Shown here: in pieces, positions 1 to 7,060 of the stretch
Position numbering within the stretch: the first letter of the stretch is position 1
Layout: each line of letters starts with the position of its first letter
Source: Oscillospiraceae bacterium
GTDB taxonomy: Bacteria; Bacillota; Clostridia; Oscillospirales; Acutalibacteraceae
DNA: 15,574 bases
Assembly: GCA_902782805.1 (NCBI GenBank)
Contig: CACZON010000207.1
Span: 1 to 15,574, forward strand
Direction of reading: 5' to 3'
Made by a program: the position numbers and the translations under genes
The notes under the pieces: model-generated
Told to the model about the DNA's origin: nothing
What the model saw: the letters and a program-made list of their open reading frames with translations, nothing else
Databases searched by the model: none

Positions 1-28
1 AAAATCCGATCCACAAGGAGGAGTAAAA

Positions 29-280
29 ATGATCGAATTCCGCTATGACACCCAGCTTCTGATCGAAGGAGAAAACCTCGACGAGGACAAAATCTACGAT
101 TATTTCGTTGAAAACTTCAAAGGCGACAGCCTGCTCTGCGTCGGAGACGAGGAAATGATCAAAATCCATTTCCATACCAACGAGCCTTGGAAAGTCCTGG
201 AATACTGCGCGACGCTCGGCGAAATCTACGATATTATCGTTGAGGATATGGTGCGCCAGTCAAAAGGGCTGAAAGGCTGA
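29..280 (+). CDS. Stand-alone FakA/DAK-type C-terminal domain protein (83 aa)
   Basis: This small protein of unknown function resembles the middle to C-terminal part of the fatty acid kinase subunit FakA (YloV family, once called dihydroxyacetone-kinase-like). The recognisable core is VGDEEMIKIHFHTNEPWKVL at about residues 38-57, followed by LGEIYDI; full-length FakA has a VGDDDLVKVHVHTNDP-like stretch followed by LG at the same place. The nucleotide-binding Dhak-L-like domain of FakA is absent, so it cannot be a kinase by itself. The start is secure: AAGGAGGAG at 15-23 lies about 7 bases before the ATG. Short proteins of this type occur alone in Clostridia, so I see a stand-alone family rather than a broken gene. 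It may bind an acyl or protein partner, but that is inference. Its upstream neighbour is outside the window. Confidence 0.8.
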   Translation: MIEFRYDTQLLIEGENLDEDKIYDYFVENFKGDSLLCVGDEEMIKIHFHTNEPWKVLEYCATLGEIYDIIVEDMVRQSKGLKG

Positions 281-300
281 GCGCGCTGCCGCTTCAAGGC

Positions 301-329
301 TTGCAAAAACGAGATCGATTCTTTATACT
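301..329 (+). promoter_or_regulatory. Probable sigma-A promoter for the TIR gene
   Basis: TTGCAA at 301-306 and TATACT at 324-329 are separated by 17 bases. The expected transcription start is near 336, giving a leader of about 95 bases before the ATG at 431. The -35 matches consensus at four of six positions and the -10 at five of six. Confidence 0.55.
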
Positions 330-334
330 GTAAA

Positions 335-382
335 CAGATCGCAAAGGGAGAGAAAGAACAGAATTCGGACTCTCCCTTTCTG
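335..382 (+). promoter_or_regulatory. Ten-base-pair hairpin between the FakA-like gene and the TIR gene
   Basis: AAAGGGAGAG (343-352) and CTCTCCCTTT (370-379) form a perfect 10 bp stem around a 17-base loop, and an outer CAG/CTG pair (335-337, 380-382) may extend it. There is no clear run of T after the stem, only TGTATTG. It could be a weak terminator for the upstream gene or a 5'-leader structure of the TIR transcript, since the predicted start near 336 places it at the very 5' end. Confidence 0.5.
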
Positions 383-400
383 TATTGAAAACGAAGACTG

Positions 401-425
401 CCCGCCGACGGTGCGGCGGGGGAGG
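401..425 (+). promoter_or_regulatory. GC hairpin abutting the TIR gene ribosome binding site
   Basis: CCCGCCG (401-407) pairs with CGGCGGG (414-420) around a 6-base loop. The Shine-Dalgarno GGAGG (421-425) follows directly, 5 bases before the ATG at 431. A stable stem touching the ribosome binding site could lower or gate translation, but this is inferred from position only. Confidence 0.45.
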
Positions 426-430
426 CAAAA

Positions 431-3400
431 ATGTCGCAGCAGAATACACCCGAACGCAATTACAAGGCGTTTATCAGCTATCGCCACCGCCCGCTCGATA
501 TGGCGGTCGCCAAGAAGCTCCACAAACGGATTGAACGCTACGTGATCCCGAAAGAACTGCGCAGGGACGGCGCGAAAAAGCTCGGCCTCGTGTTTCGCGA
601 TCAGGACGAGCTTCCGATTGCGAACAATCTGACCGAGAATATCCGGATCGCGCTCGACCACGCCGAATACCTGATCGTCGTCTGTACGCCGGATACGCCG
701 CATTCCGAATGGGTCAACCGGGAAATAACCTATTTTCTGGAGCATCACAGCCGCGACAAAGTGCTGGCGGTATTGGCAGACGGCGAACCGGATCGGTCTT
801 TCCCGAAGCCGCTGACCGAAGTGCGCAACGAAGCGGGGGAGCTTACGGAGACCATCGAACCGCTTGCCGCAAACATCGTTGCGTCCTCCGAAGCGCGCCG
901 AAACCGGCTGTTCAAAACGGAGAGCCTGCGGATCCTCGCGTCTCTGATCGGCTGCCCCTATGATGCGCTTTACCGCCGCGAGCAGCGCTATAAGATGCGC
1001 CGCGTGGGATTGATCGGCGCGGGCGCGGCGGTCGTAGCGGCGGCGTTTATCGGCCTTTTGATCAACCGGAACGCGAGAATTCAGCAACAGCTCACGACCA
1101 CGCAGATCAACGAATCAAAGACGCTTGCGGCGCTCTCGAAGACCGCTCTGCGCGACGGCGATTTCCGCGGGGCGCTGGAGGATGCGCTCAACGCGCTGCC
1201 TGGCAGAGATCCTTCGCGGCCGTACGTTCCCGAGGCGGAAAAAGCGCTGTCGAGATGTCTGAACCCTTATCAACATGGATACGAGAGCATGAGTTATCTG
1301 CAGTCGGTGACGCAGGATACCGAGATTCGGATCATTTCCGCTTCGAACGACGGAAAATACTTTGCGACCGCGGATTTTTACGGTCAGATCCGCCTGTATG
1401 ATCTGAAGAGCTGCAAAGAGCTCTGGAAAGCGAATTACAACGCCGGCTATACCAATTTACCGGATTCTCTGTATTTTATCGGAGAAAGCGGCGTTTTAGC
1501 CTACAGCGATGTTGCGAAAAACGTGCTGTATCGTCTCGAAGACGGATCGACCCTGTGGGAAACGGAAAACAGGCAGCCGGAGATGTACGCTTTCAACGAA
1601 AAGAACGAATTGCTGTTTTCCGTACATTCGACCGGTCGGGGAGAGCCGGCGAAGGCGCTTTTGATCGACGGGAAAACCGGAGAGACGATCCGGGAAACAG
1701 AAGTCCCGGAGGATCATATCAGCAATATTCCGCAGGGCGCAATCTCTCCGGACGGCCGTTATGCGGCGGCGTTTCTGCAAGTTTCCGGCGAGAGCGAAGC
1801 AAAGCTGACGGTTTTTGATTTTGAAACCGGAAAAAGCTATCTTGCGGATTCGTTCGTTTATCACAGCGCCGCGCATTACGAATTCCGGTTTACCGCCGAA
1901 AACGAGCTGGTCCTTGCCTGCTGCGGAAGCGAAAAACTGGTGAACGACGAAACCGGATGGGAAGGCAGCAGCGTTTCTCTCTACGATCCGAAAAAGAACT
2001 GGGCGAAGCGTTTCCGGACGTTTTTGGATTTCGGAACGGAGAGAAGAGGAAGCTTCGGCTATATCGATACGGATTCACGCGTCGATTATTTCGAGTGCGG
2101 CAAATCGATGATCGCGATTTCCAGCCGGAACAGGCTGATTGCACTTGAGATCGACAGCGGCGCGATCCGCTGGCAGAATGATCTTTCTTCCTATATCATC
2201 GCCGCAAAAATGTTTGGCGAAGACAGTATCATGCTCGTGCTTCACAGCGGCCTGATCACGATGTGCTTCGGCTCGGACGGAACGTATTCTGCCGATGCGA
2301 TGCTCGCTTATTTCGAAACGGGTTACGATCTTTCCTACGCGGCGATCAGTCCTACGGAAAAACCTGCGACGAGCCGGTATCTGCTCGTTTCGACCGAACA
2401 GCCCTACCGCGCTTCGTTGGTCGGACTTCACGACAGTGAGTTCCTTGCGTTGGTGGAGGATTCGAAAACGGTTTCGAACAGTTCCCGGCTGTTCCTCTTG
2501 CCGGATCGATCCGCGGCGATGGAGATCACCGTGGAAAACAATATCCTTCACTACGACCGGTTCGATCTTTCTGCTGGGGAGCCGGTAAAGAGCGGAGAGA
2601 TCCCGCTGCCGGAGAACGGCTCGTTTTCTCCGTACTTCTATGAAAACCGAAACCTCCTGACGAACGGCGGGAAGATGATTTTCAGAGGTCTGGTCGTTGA
2701 CTTTTCTCAAAACCGGACGCAGTATCTCGCCCTCGATCCGTCAGCGGCGCCGAGAAAGAGTGAAAAAAACCGTTCCTGTATCGACCCGGCCGATCTTTCG
2801 GTACTCACGGCTTCTTTGGATGAAGATAAAGCAGGCGCGATCCATCTCCTCTTGTGGAAGGACGCGGTGCAGATCAGGGACGTCCTCCTGCCGTTTGAAA
2901 AATCCGATGTTTACGGCGGAAGCGATTACGACGTAATCGCGGTCGGCGCAAACGGATACGTCGCGGCAAAGTATCAGAAAGAATATCAGGGCGCGCGGGA
3001 TTTTGCGGTTTATTCGATGAAGGAGGACCGCTTTGTCGATCTTCCGCCCTTTGATCCTGCGTCTGAGGAAACGACGGCGTTCGCAGAGAAGCATCCGTGG
3101 ATGGCTTTGCAGCAGTCCGGCGGCGCGCTGATCTTATACGACCTGTCTTCCGGCACGCAAATCAGGAAGATCGAGTGCGATCTGCTGGCGGAATCCGTAG
3201 AAAAAATACTGTTCTTTTCCGAAGACGAACGCCTTGCGGTATTCTCCGGAAAAGGAGATCTTCGTGTTTTCCGCACGTCGGACGGAGCGGAGCTGCACCG
3301 TTCGAACTACGTGGATATGAACCTTCGGTTTGACCGTTTTGCCTGCTATCAGATCGAAGAACTGCCGCAGAAAAATCGTCTGCTGGTATTCCTCGACGAT

Positions 3401-3607
3401 TCCGATTTCCGCGAACCGGGATGTATCGTCCTGGAGCTTGAGTCCTTTGAGAATATCGGCGTCGCTTTAGGCCCGGCGTCCTGGCTTCCGCAGGAGGAGC
3501 GACTCTTGATCCGGGGATATCCGAACGGTCTTTATCTGAGTCCTCTGCTTACGACCGGGGAGCTGCTTTCCCTCGGGGAAGAGGTCCTCGAAAAGGGTTA
3601 TTCATAA
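431..3607 (+). CDS. Transmembrane TIR-domain protein with large beta-propeller-like C-terminal region
   Basis: Residues 11-115 form a TIR domain. It opens with YKAFISYRHRPLD, has RDQDELP at 56-62, and carries HSEWVNRE at 91-98, where E98 matches the glutamate that acts in TIR NADases. Residues 116-190 are a conserved extension. A single hydrophobic helix spans about 192-212. Basic residues precede it (RREQRYKMRR), so the TIR domain should face the cytoplasm and the rest the outside. Residues 215-275 are helical. From about 290 to the end, repeated beta-strand units appear, such as SNDGKYFATADFYGQIRLYD, SPDGRYAAAF and GKGDLRVFRTSDGAELHR, typical of WD40 or PQQ-like propellers. I recognise this as a recurring Clostridia family of unknown role. 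The start has GGAGG 5 bases upstream. The gene has its own promoter and terminator. Roles in sensing or NAD-linked defence are possible but unproven. Confidence 0.85.
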   Translation: MSQQNTPERNYKAFISYRHRPLDMAVAKKLHKRIERYVIPKELRRDGAKKLGLVFRDQDELPIANNLTENIRIALDHAEYLIVVCTPDTPHSEWVNREITYFLEHHSRDKVLAVLADGEPDRSFPKPLTEVRNEAGELTETIEPLAANIVASSEARRNRLFKTESLRILASLIGCPYDALYRREQRYKMRRVGLIGAGAAVVAAAFIGLLINRNARIQQQLTTTQINESKTLAALSKTALRDGDFRGALEDALNALPGRDPSRPYVPEAEKALSRCLNPYQHGYESMSYLQSVTQDTEIRIISASNDGKYFATADFYGQIRLYDLKSCKELWKANYNAGYTNLPDSLYFIGESGVLAYSDVAKNVLYRLEDGSTLWETENRQPEMYAFNEKNELLFSVHSTGRGEPAKALLIDGKTGETIRETEVPEDHISNIPQGAISPDGRYAAAFLQVSGESEAKLTVFDFETGKSYLADSFVYHSAAHYEFRFTAENELVLACCGSEKLVNDETGWEGSSVSLYDPKKNWAKRFRTFLDFGTERRGSFGYIDTDSRVDYFECGKSMIAISSRNRLIALEIDSGAIRWQNDLSSYIIAAKMFGEDSIMLVLHSGLITMCFGSDGTYSADAMLAYFETGYDLSYAAISPTEKPATSRYLLVSTEQPYRASLVGLHDSEFLALVEDSKTVSNSSRLFLLPDRSAAMEITVENNILHYDRFDLSAGEPVKSGEIPLPENGSFSPYFYENRNLLTNGGKMIFRGLVVDFSQNRTQYLALDPSAAPRKSEKNRSCIDPADLSVLTASLDEDKAGAIHLLLWKDAVQIRDVLLPFEKSDVYGGSDYDVIAVGANGYVAAKYQKEYQGARDFAVYSMKEDRFVDLPPFDPASEETTAFAEKHPWMALQQSGGALILYDLSSGTQIRKIECDLLAESVEKILFFSEDERLAVFSGKGDLRVFRTSDGAELHRSNYVDMNLRFDRFACYQIEELPQKNRLLVFLDDSDFREPGCIVLELESFENIGVALGPASWLPQEERLLIRGYPNGLYLSPLLTTGELLSLGEEVLEKGYS

Positions 3608-3615
3608 CGGAAACG

Positions 3616-3652
3616 AAAAAAACGAGCCTTGCGGACACGGGGCTTGTTTTTT
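3616..3652 (+). terminator. Intrinsic terminator after the TIR gene
   Basis: ACGAGCC (3622-3628) pairs with GGCTTGT (3641-3647) with one G-U pair, around a 12-base loop. A run of A (3616-3621) lies before the stem and a run of T (3647-3652) after it. It starts 9 bases after the TAA of the TIR gene and isolates it from glpK. Confidence 0.8.
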
Positions 3653-3695
3653 GGCGCTTTTCGCGTACCCGTGTGAAAAATCCTGCCGCTTCCGG

Positions 3696-3724
3696 TTGAA
3701 AAGCCGCGGGGTTTTCAGTATAAT
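3696..3724 (+). promoter_or_regulatory. Strong sigma-A promoter for glpK
   Basis: TTGAAA (3696-3701) and a perfect TATAAT (3719-3724) are separated by exactly 17 bases. Transcription should start near 3731, leaving a leader of about 32 bases before the glpK ATG. No obvious operator or catabolite-repression site was recognised around it. Confidence 0.85.
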
Positions 3725-3762
3725 AAAAGAAAGAATCTTTGCCGAGGGAGAGACGACCGACC

Positions 3763-5250
3763 ATGAAAAAATATCTTCTTGCACTCGATGAAGGAACGAC
3801 CAGCACCCGAAGCATCCTGTTCGACCGTTCCGGGCGGATCGTAAGTATGGCGCAGCACGAATTTACGCAGATTTATCCCCAGCCCGGCTGGGTTGAGCAC
3901 GATCCGCTGGAAATCTACGCGAATCAGTACGCGACGATGACGGAATGCATCGCAAAAACGGGGATCGCGCCGGAAGAGATCGCCGCGATCGGGATCACAA
4001 ACCAGCGAGAAACGGCGGTTGTCTGGGAAAAAGAGACCGGAAAGCCGGTCTGCAACGCGATCGTCTGGCAATGCCGCAGAACGGCGGAGATCTGTGAATG
4101 GCTCGAAAGAGAGGGCTATTCCGATCTGATTGCGAAAAAAACGGGCCTTCGGCCGGACGCCTATTTCAGCGGAACGAAGATCAAATGGATCCTCGATCAT
4201 ATCCCCGGCGCGCGGGAAAAAGCCGAGCGCGGCGAGCTGCTGTTCGGTACGATCGACACCTGGCTGATCTGGAAGCTGACGGACGGCATGGTCCACGTGA
4301 CCGACCGGACCAACGCTTCGAGGACGATGCTCTATAACCTCGAAACCGATTCCTGGGATCCCGAGCTGCTCGAGCTGCTCGGCATTCCGGCTTCGATGCT
4401 CCCGCAGATCCGCTCGAGCGGCGAAGTTTATGCGCAGATCGCGATCATGGGCGCCAACGTTCCGATCGCGGGCATCGCCGGCGACCAGCAGGCGGCGCTT
4501 TTCGGTCAGGGCTGCTTTACGCCCGGCGAGATCAAAACGACGTACGGAACCGGATGTTTCCTTCTGGCGCATACGGGGAACGAACCTGTTGTCAGCCGCA
4601 GCGGCCTGCTTACGACCGTTGCCGCAACGACGAAGGAACAGCCGCGGGAATTCGCGCTCGAAGGAAGCGTTTTCGTAGGCGGCGCGGTGATTCAATGGGT
4701 GCGCGACGAGCTCGGCCTGATCTCCGAATCAAGCGACAGCGAATATTTCGCGAAAAAGGTTCCCGACAGCGCCGGCGTCTATATCGTTCCGGCATTCTCC
4801 GGCCTCGGCGCTCCTCATTGGAAGATGCACGCGCGCGGGATGATTACCGGCCTGACGCGCGGCGCGGGACGCAACCATATCATTCGGGCGGCGCTCGAAT
4901 CGATCGCCTATCAGACGGGCGACCTGATCGAAGCGATGCGCGAGGAGACAGGGCGCGCGATCGAAACGATGAAGGCGGACGGCGGCGCGAGCGTCAACGC
5001 GTTTTTGATGCAGTTCCAGGCGGATATTTCCGCCGTGGAGGTCATTCGTCCGAAAATGATGGAATCTACGGCGGCAGGCGCGGCATTCCTGGCCGGCCTT
5101 GCGGTCGGCTTCTATCGCAGCCGCGAGGAGATCCTCTCGGTGATCGAGGAGGGCGCGCGCTTTACCCCGAACATGGAAGAAAACGAACGGATTCGCCTGC
5201 TCGACGGTTGGAAAAAGGCCGTAAAAGCATGCGTTGAATTGGAAATCTGA
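3763..5250 (+). CDS. glpK: Glycerol kinase
   Basis: Cytoplasmic FGGY-family kinase that converts glycerol and ATP to sn-glycerol 3-phosphate. At 495 residues it has the usual length. The ATP-binding entry DEGTTSTR is at 9-16, the FGGY signature region YFSGTKIKWILDH at 134-146, the catalytic-aspartate segment GIAGDQQAALFGQ at 237-249 (D241), GLGAPHW at 347-353 and ADGGAS at 405-410. I chose the ATG at 3763 because MKKYLLALDEGTT matches family N-termini and AGGGAG lies 12 bases before it; an in-frame TTG at 3739 adds eight unlikely residues. Firmicute glycerol kinases usually carry a histidine phosphorylated by HPr just before VPIAG. Here that stretch reads YAQIAIMGANVPIAG with no histidine, so PTS control seems absent. 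A hydrolase gene follows after 10 bases in the same operon, which may supply glycerol. Confidence 0.97.
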   Translation: MKKYLLALDEGTTSTRSILFDRSGRIVSMAQHEFTQIYPQPGWVEHDPLEIYANQYATMTECIAKTGIAPEEIAAIGITNQRETAVVWEKETGKPVCNAIVWQCRRTAEICEWLEREGYSDLIAKKTGLRPDAYFSGTKIKWILDHIPGAREKAERGELLFGTIDTWLIWKLTDGMVHVTDRTNASRTMLYNLETDSWDPELLELLGIPASMLPQIRSSGEVYAQIAIMGANVPIAGIAGDQQAALFGQGCFTPGEIKTTYGTGCFLLAHTGNEPVVSRSGLLTTVAATTKEQPREFALEGSVFVGGAVIQWVRDELGLISESSDSEYFAKKVPDSAGVYIVPAFSGLGAPHWKMHARGMITGLTRGAGRNHIIRAALESIAYQTGDLIEAMREETGRAIETMKADGGASVNAFLMQFQADISAVEVIRPKMMESTAAGAAFLAGLAVGFYRSREEILSVIEEGARFTPNMEENERIRLLDGWKKAVKACVELEI

Positions 5251-5260
5251 GGAGGCAGTT

Positions 5261-6181
5261 ATGGAATACGAAGTTTTTGAAAAGAAAGTATTATCATCCG
5301 ACGGAATCCATCGGCTTGCCGGAAAAGTCTATCTGCCGAAAGGCGAACCGGTCGGCTATTTTCACGCCGTCCACGGCATGACCGAGCACATCGGGCGCTA
5401 CGATAAGCTGCTGCGCGAAATGGCCTCGGAGGGGTATCTCGCGTTTGGTTACGATAACCTCGGCCACGGCAACACCGTCAACGACGAAACGGAGTTCGGC
5501 TATATTGCCCCGAAAGACGGCTGGAAGCTCCTCTGCCAGGACGTCGGCGTTTTCGCAAAGGCGGTCCGGGAGGAATATCCCTACGAGATCCCGTACGTCC
5601 TGTTTGGCCACAGTATGGGTTCCTTCATCGTCCGCCTGGCGGCGGCGCTCTTCGAAAAGCCGGACAAGCTCATCGTGATGGGGACCGGCGGCCCGAATCC
5701 CGCGTCCGGGGCAGGCAATGCCATCTGCAGCGTTCTCAAAAAGGTTCACGGCGAAAAATCGTATTCTCCGTTCCTTGAAAAAATGGCGTTCGGCGCCTAC
5801 AACAAGCGGTTTGCCGAGGAAAAAGACATTTACGCCTGGCTGACAAAGGACCTCGAGATCCGCAAAACCTACGGGCTCGATCCGTTCTGCACCTTCCATT
5901 TTACCGTCAGCGCACTGAAGGATCTCGTTACCCTCAATACGATGTCCAACAGCAAAAAATGCTTTGATCAGACCGACCGCGAGATGCCGATCCTGCTGCT
6001 CTCCGGCCAGTACGACCCCGTCGGCAACGACGGCAAGGGCGTCGCAAAGGTCTATAAGGAGCTGAAGGATCGCGGCGCGGACGTCGAAATGATCATCTAT
6101 GAAAACTGCCGCCATGAAATCCTCAACGACGATTCCTATCCGCGTGTCGTCGAAGCAATCAAGGAATTCTGCGCAAAATAA
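5261..6181 (+). CDS. Alpha/beta hydrolase, monoacylglycerol lipase / lysophospholipase-like
   Basis: A 306-residue serine hydrolase of the Hydrolase_4 type (PldB or monoglyceride-lipase-like). The oxyanion-hole segment HGMTEHIGRYD is at 38-48, the nucleophile elbow GHSMGS at 116-121 (Ser118), the acid in SGQYDPVG (Asp252), and the base in ENCRHEIL (His285), so the triad is complete. A cap region lies between about 140 and 235. No signal peptide is visible, so it should be cytoplasmic. The start is the ATG at 5261, with GGAGG 5 bases upstream; an in-frame TTG at 5234 would overlap glpK and lacks support. It sits 10 bases after glpK in the same operon, which suggests release of glycerol from monoglycerides or related esters for GlpK. 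The true substrate is inferred, and lysophospholipids or other esters are alternatives. Confidence 0.9.
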   Translation: MEYEVFEKKVLSSDGIHRLAGKVYLPKGEPVGYFHAVHGMTEHIGRYDKLLREMASEGYLAFGYDNLGHGNTVNDETEFGYIAPKDGWKLLCQDVGVFAKAVREEYPYEIPYVLFGHSMGSFIVRLAAALFEKPDKLIVMGTGGPNPASGAGNAICSVLKKVHGEKSYSPFLEKMAFGAYNKRFAEEKDIYAWLTKDLEIRKTYGLDPFCTFHFTVSALKDLVTLNTMSNSKKCFDQTDREMPILLLSGQYDPVGNDGKGVAKVYKELKDRGADVEMIIYENCRHEILNDDSYPRVVEAIKEFCAK

Positions 6182-6200
6182 CGAACTTCTTCCCGATCGG

Positions 6201-6260
6201 CAAGCGTCCGCCGCCCGTTCCTTATGCGGGCGGCGGAATCCGAAGCCGAAGGGACGCTTG
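6201..6260 (+). promoter_or_regulatory. Two competing RNA stems in the 3' region of the hydrolase transcript
   Basis: TCCGCCGCCCG (6207-6217) and CGGGCGGCGGA (6227-6237) form a perfect 11 bp stem with a 9-base loop. CAAGCGTCC (6201-6209) also pairs over 9 bp with GGACGCTTG (6252-6260), overlapping the first stem by 3 bases, so they can nest if trimmed or compete. No T run follows, so neither is a terminator. No known riboswitch or housekeeping RNA was recognised. Confidence 0.55.
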
Positions 6261-6299
6261 GAAAATCCGCACGATTATCCCTCGGGACGCAGAGGCGGA

Positions 6300-6330
6300 C
6301 GGCCGGAATTCTCCGCGCCGTTTTTTGTTT
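6300..6330 (+). terminator. Intrinsic terminator of the glpK-hydrolase operon
   Basis: CGGCCGGA (6300-6307) pairs with TCCG-C-GCCG (6312-6320), with one bulged C and an ATTC loop. The run TTTTTTG follows at 6321-6327. It lies about 120 bases after the hydrolase stop codon. Confidence 0.85.
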
Positions 6331-6410
6331 GATACGAACGAAGCGAAGCTGCGGGCGGTCGCTGCGGTTTCGTAACGGAGCACGGGATCGGACCGTTTCA
6401 GAAAGTTCTA

Positions 6411-6454
6411 CCGATCTTCTACAGCTGCCCGGTTGTACGCCGGATCTTCTGCAG
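6411..6454 (+). repeat. Direct repeat flanking the -35 of the ECF gene promoter
   Basis: CCGATCTTCTACAG (6411-6424) and CGGATCTTCTGCAG (6441-6454) agree at 12 of 14 positions and start exactly 30 bases apart. They flank the putative -35 at 6433-6438. A third related string, TTCTACTGCAG, lies near 6497-6506. The position suggests an operator, possibly for the HTH protein encoded two genes downstream, but this is inference. Confidence 0.45.
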
Positions 6455-6462
6455 TTTATAAT
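6433..6462 (+). promoter_or_regulatory. Putative promoter for the ECF / HTH-ATPase-CYTH operon
   Basis: A perfect -10 TATAAT (6457-6462) lies 18 bases after a poor -35 TTGTAC (6433-6438). The weak -35 would fit a regulated promoter. Transcription would begin near 6469, about 50 bases before the ATG. Confidence 0.55.
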
Positions 6463-6510
6463 ATAGTTGCCGGGAGGGATTCCTCAAAACGGCAATTCTA
6501 CTGCAGGAGG
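6449..6510 (+). promoter_or_regulatory. Nested inverted repeats ending at the ECF gene ribosome binding site
   Basis: CTGCAGT (6449-6455) pairs with ACTGCAG (6500-6506). Inside lies TTGCCG (6467-6472) with CGGCAA (6490-6495), and inside that GAGG/CCTC. The outer 3' arm runs into AGGAGG (6505-6510). If transcription starts near 6469 only the inner stem is in the RNA, and the outer arms would act as DNA. No known riboswitch class was recognised. Confidence 0.35.
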
Positions 6511-6517
6511 TACGGTC

Positions 6518-7060
6518 ATGAAAATGCGTACAAAAATGCTGACGGCAACGGCAATGGGAATCGCGCTTTTTGCGGCGCTCTCGCTCTGTTTGCAGGTGCC
6601 TGTCTTCGAAAATTATTATCTCTGCCTCGGGTATGTTGTAATGGCGGTCTGCTGCTATTGCTTCGGGGCCGTTAGCGGATGCCTTACCGGTTCGCTGGGC
6701 GTGGTTCTGCTCTGCGTGATCAACAACGGCCTGCGCGGGATGCCCGGCTGGGCGCTCGGGAATCTCGTGATCGGCGCGGTGCTGGGGCTGACCTTCGGGA
6801 AAACGAAGCGGCTGAGTAATCGTCCTGCGGCCTTGTGCCTGAACGCGCTTGCGGTAGTGCTGTCGGTTGCGGTCGGCATCCTCGGCGTAAAATCGCTGAC
6901 GGAATGTATCCTTTATACGCAGCCTTTCTTCGTCCGTGCGGCCAAGAACACAGCCGCCGCGATTGCGGATGTCTTTATGCTCCTTGTGAGTCTGCCGATC
7001 TGCATGTTCCTCGATCCGGTGATCGAACGAATCTTTTCGGAAGAAAGAAGAAAAACATGA
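6518..7060 (+). CDS. ECF transporter S component, substrate unknown
   Basis: A 180-residue integral membrane protein, the usual size for substrate-capture subunits of energy-coupling-factor vitamin transporters. About five or six hydrophobic segments are visible, starting at about 8-27, 33-50 and 53-68. The central RGMPGWALGNLVIGAVLGL (about 74-92), after a glycine-rich helix, is typical of this family (PF12822-like). The ATPases EcfA/A' and the T subunit are not nearby, so it probably shares a module encoded elsewhere (group II arrangement). The ATG at 6518 has AGGAGG 7 bases upstream. Its stop overlaps the next start as ATGA, so both are probably translationally coupled. The neighbour's kinase-like and organic-phosphate domains suggest the imported compound is phosphorylated or processed. 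The substrate cannot be read from the sequence. Confidence 0.85.
   Translation: MKMRTKMLTATAMGIALFAALSLCLQVPVFENYYLCLGYVVMAVCCYCFGAVSGCLTGSLGVVLLCVINNGLRGMPGWALGNLVIGAVLGLTFGKTKRLSNRPAALCLNALAVVLSVAVGILGVKSLTECILYTQPFFVRAAKNTAAAIADVFMLLVSLPICMFLDPVIERIFSEERRKT

Larger units (their letters stand above)
6182..6517 (+). other. 336-base non-coding stretch with structured 3' region, terminator, repeats and promoter
   Basis: No credible gene is seen here. In order it holds the structured 3' end of the glpK-hydrolase transcript (6201-6260), an intrinsic terminator (6300-6330), about 80 bases with no clear signal (6331-6410), a spaced direct repeat (6411-6454), a promoter-like pair (6433-6462) and a foldable leader with the ribosome binding site of the ECF gene (6449-6510). 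Confidence 0.7.

Noticed and set aside
6207..6237. The 11 bp GC hairpin as the terminator of the hydrolase gene
   Set aside because: No T run follows it. A proper stem followed by TTTTTT occurs later at 6300-6327.
6182..6517. TPP, THF, cobalamin or preQ1 riboswitch before the ECF gene
   Set aside because: I looked for their conserved elements, for example CTGAGA for TPP, and found none.
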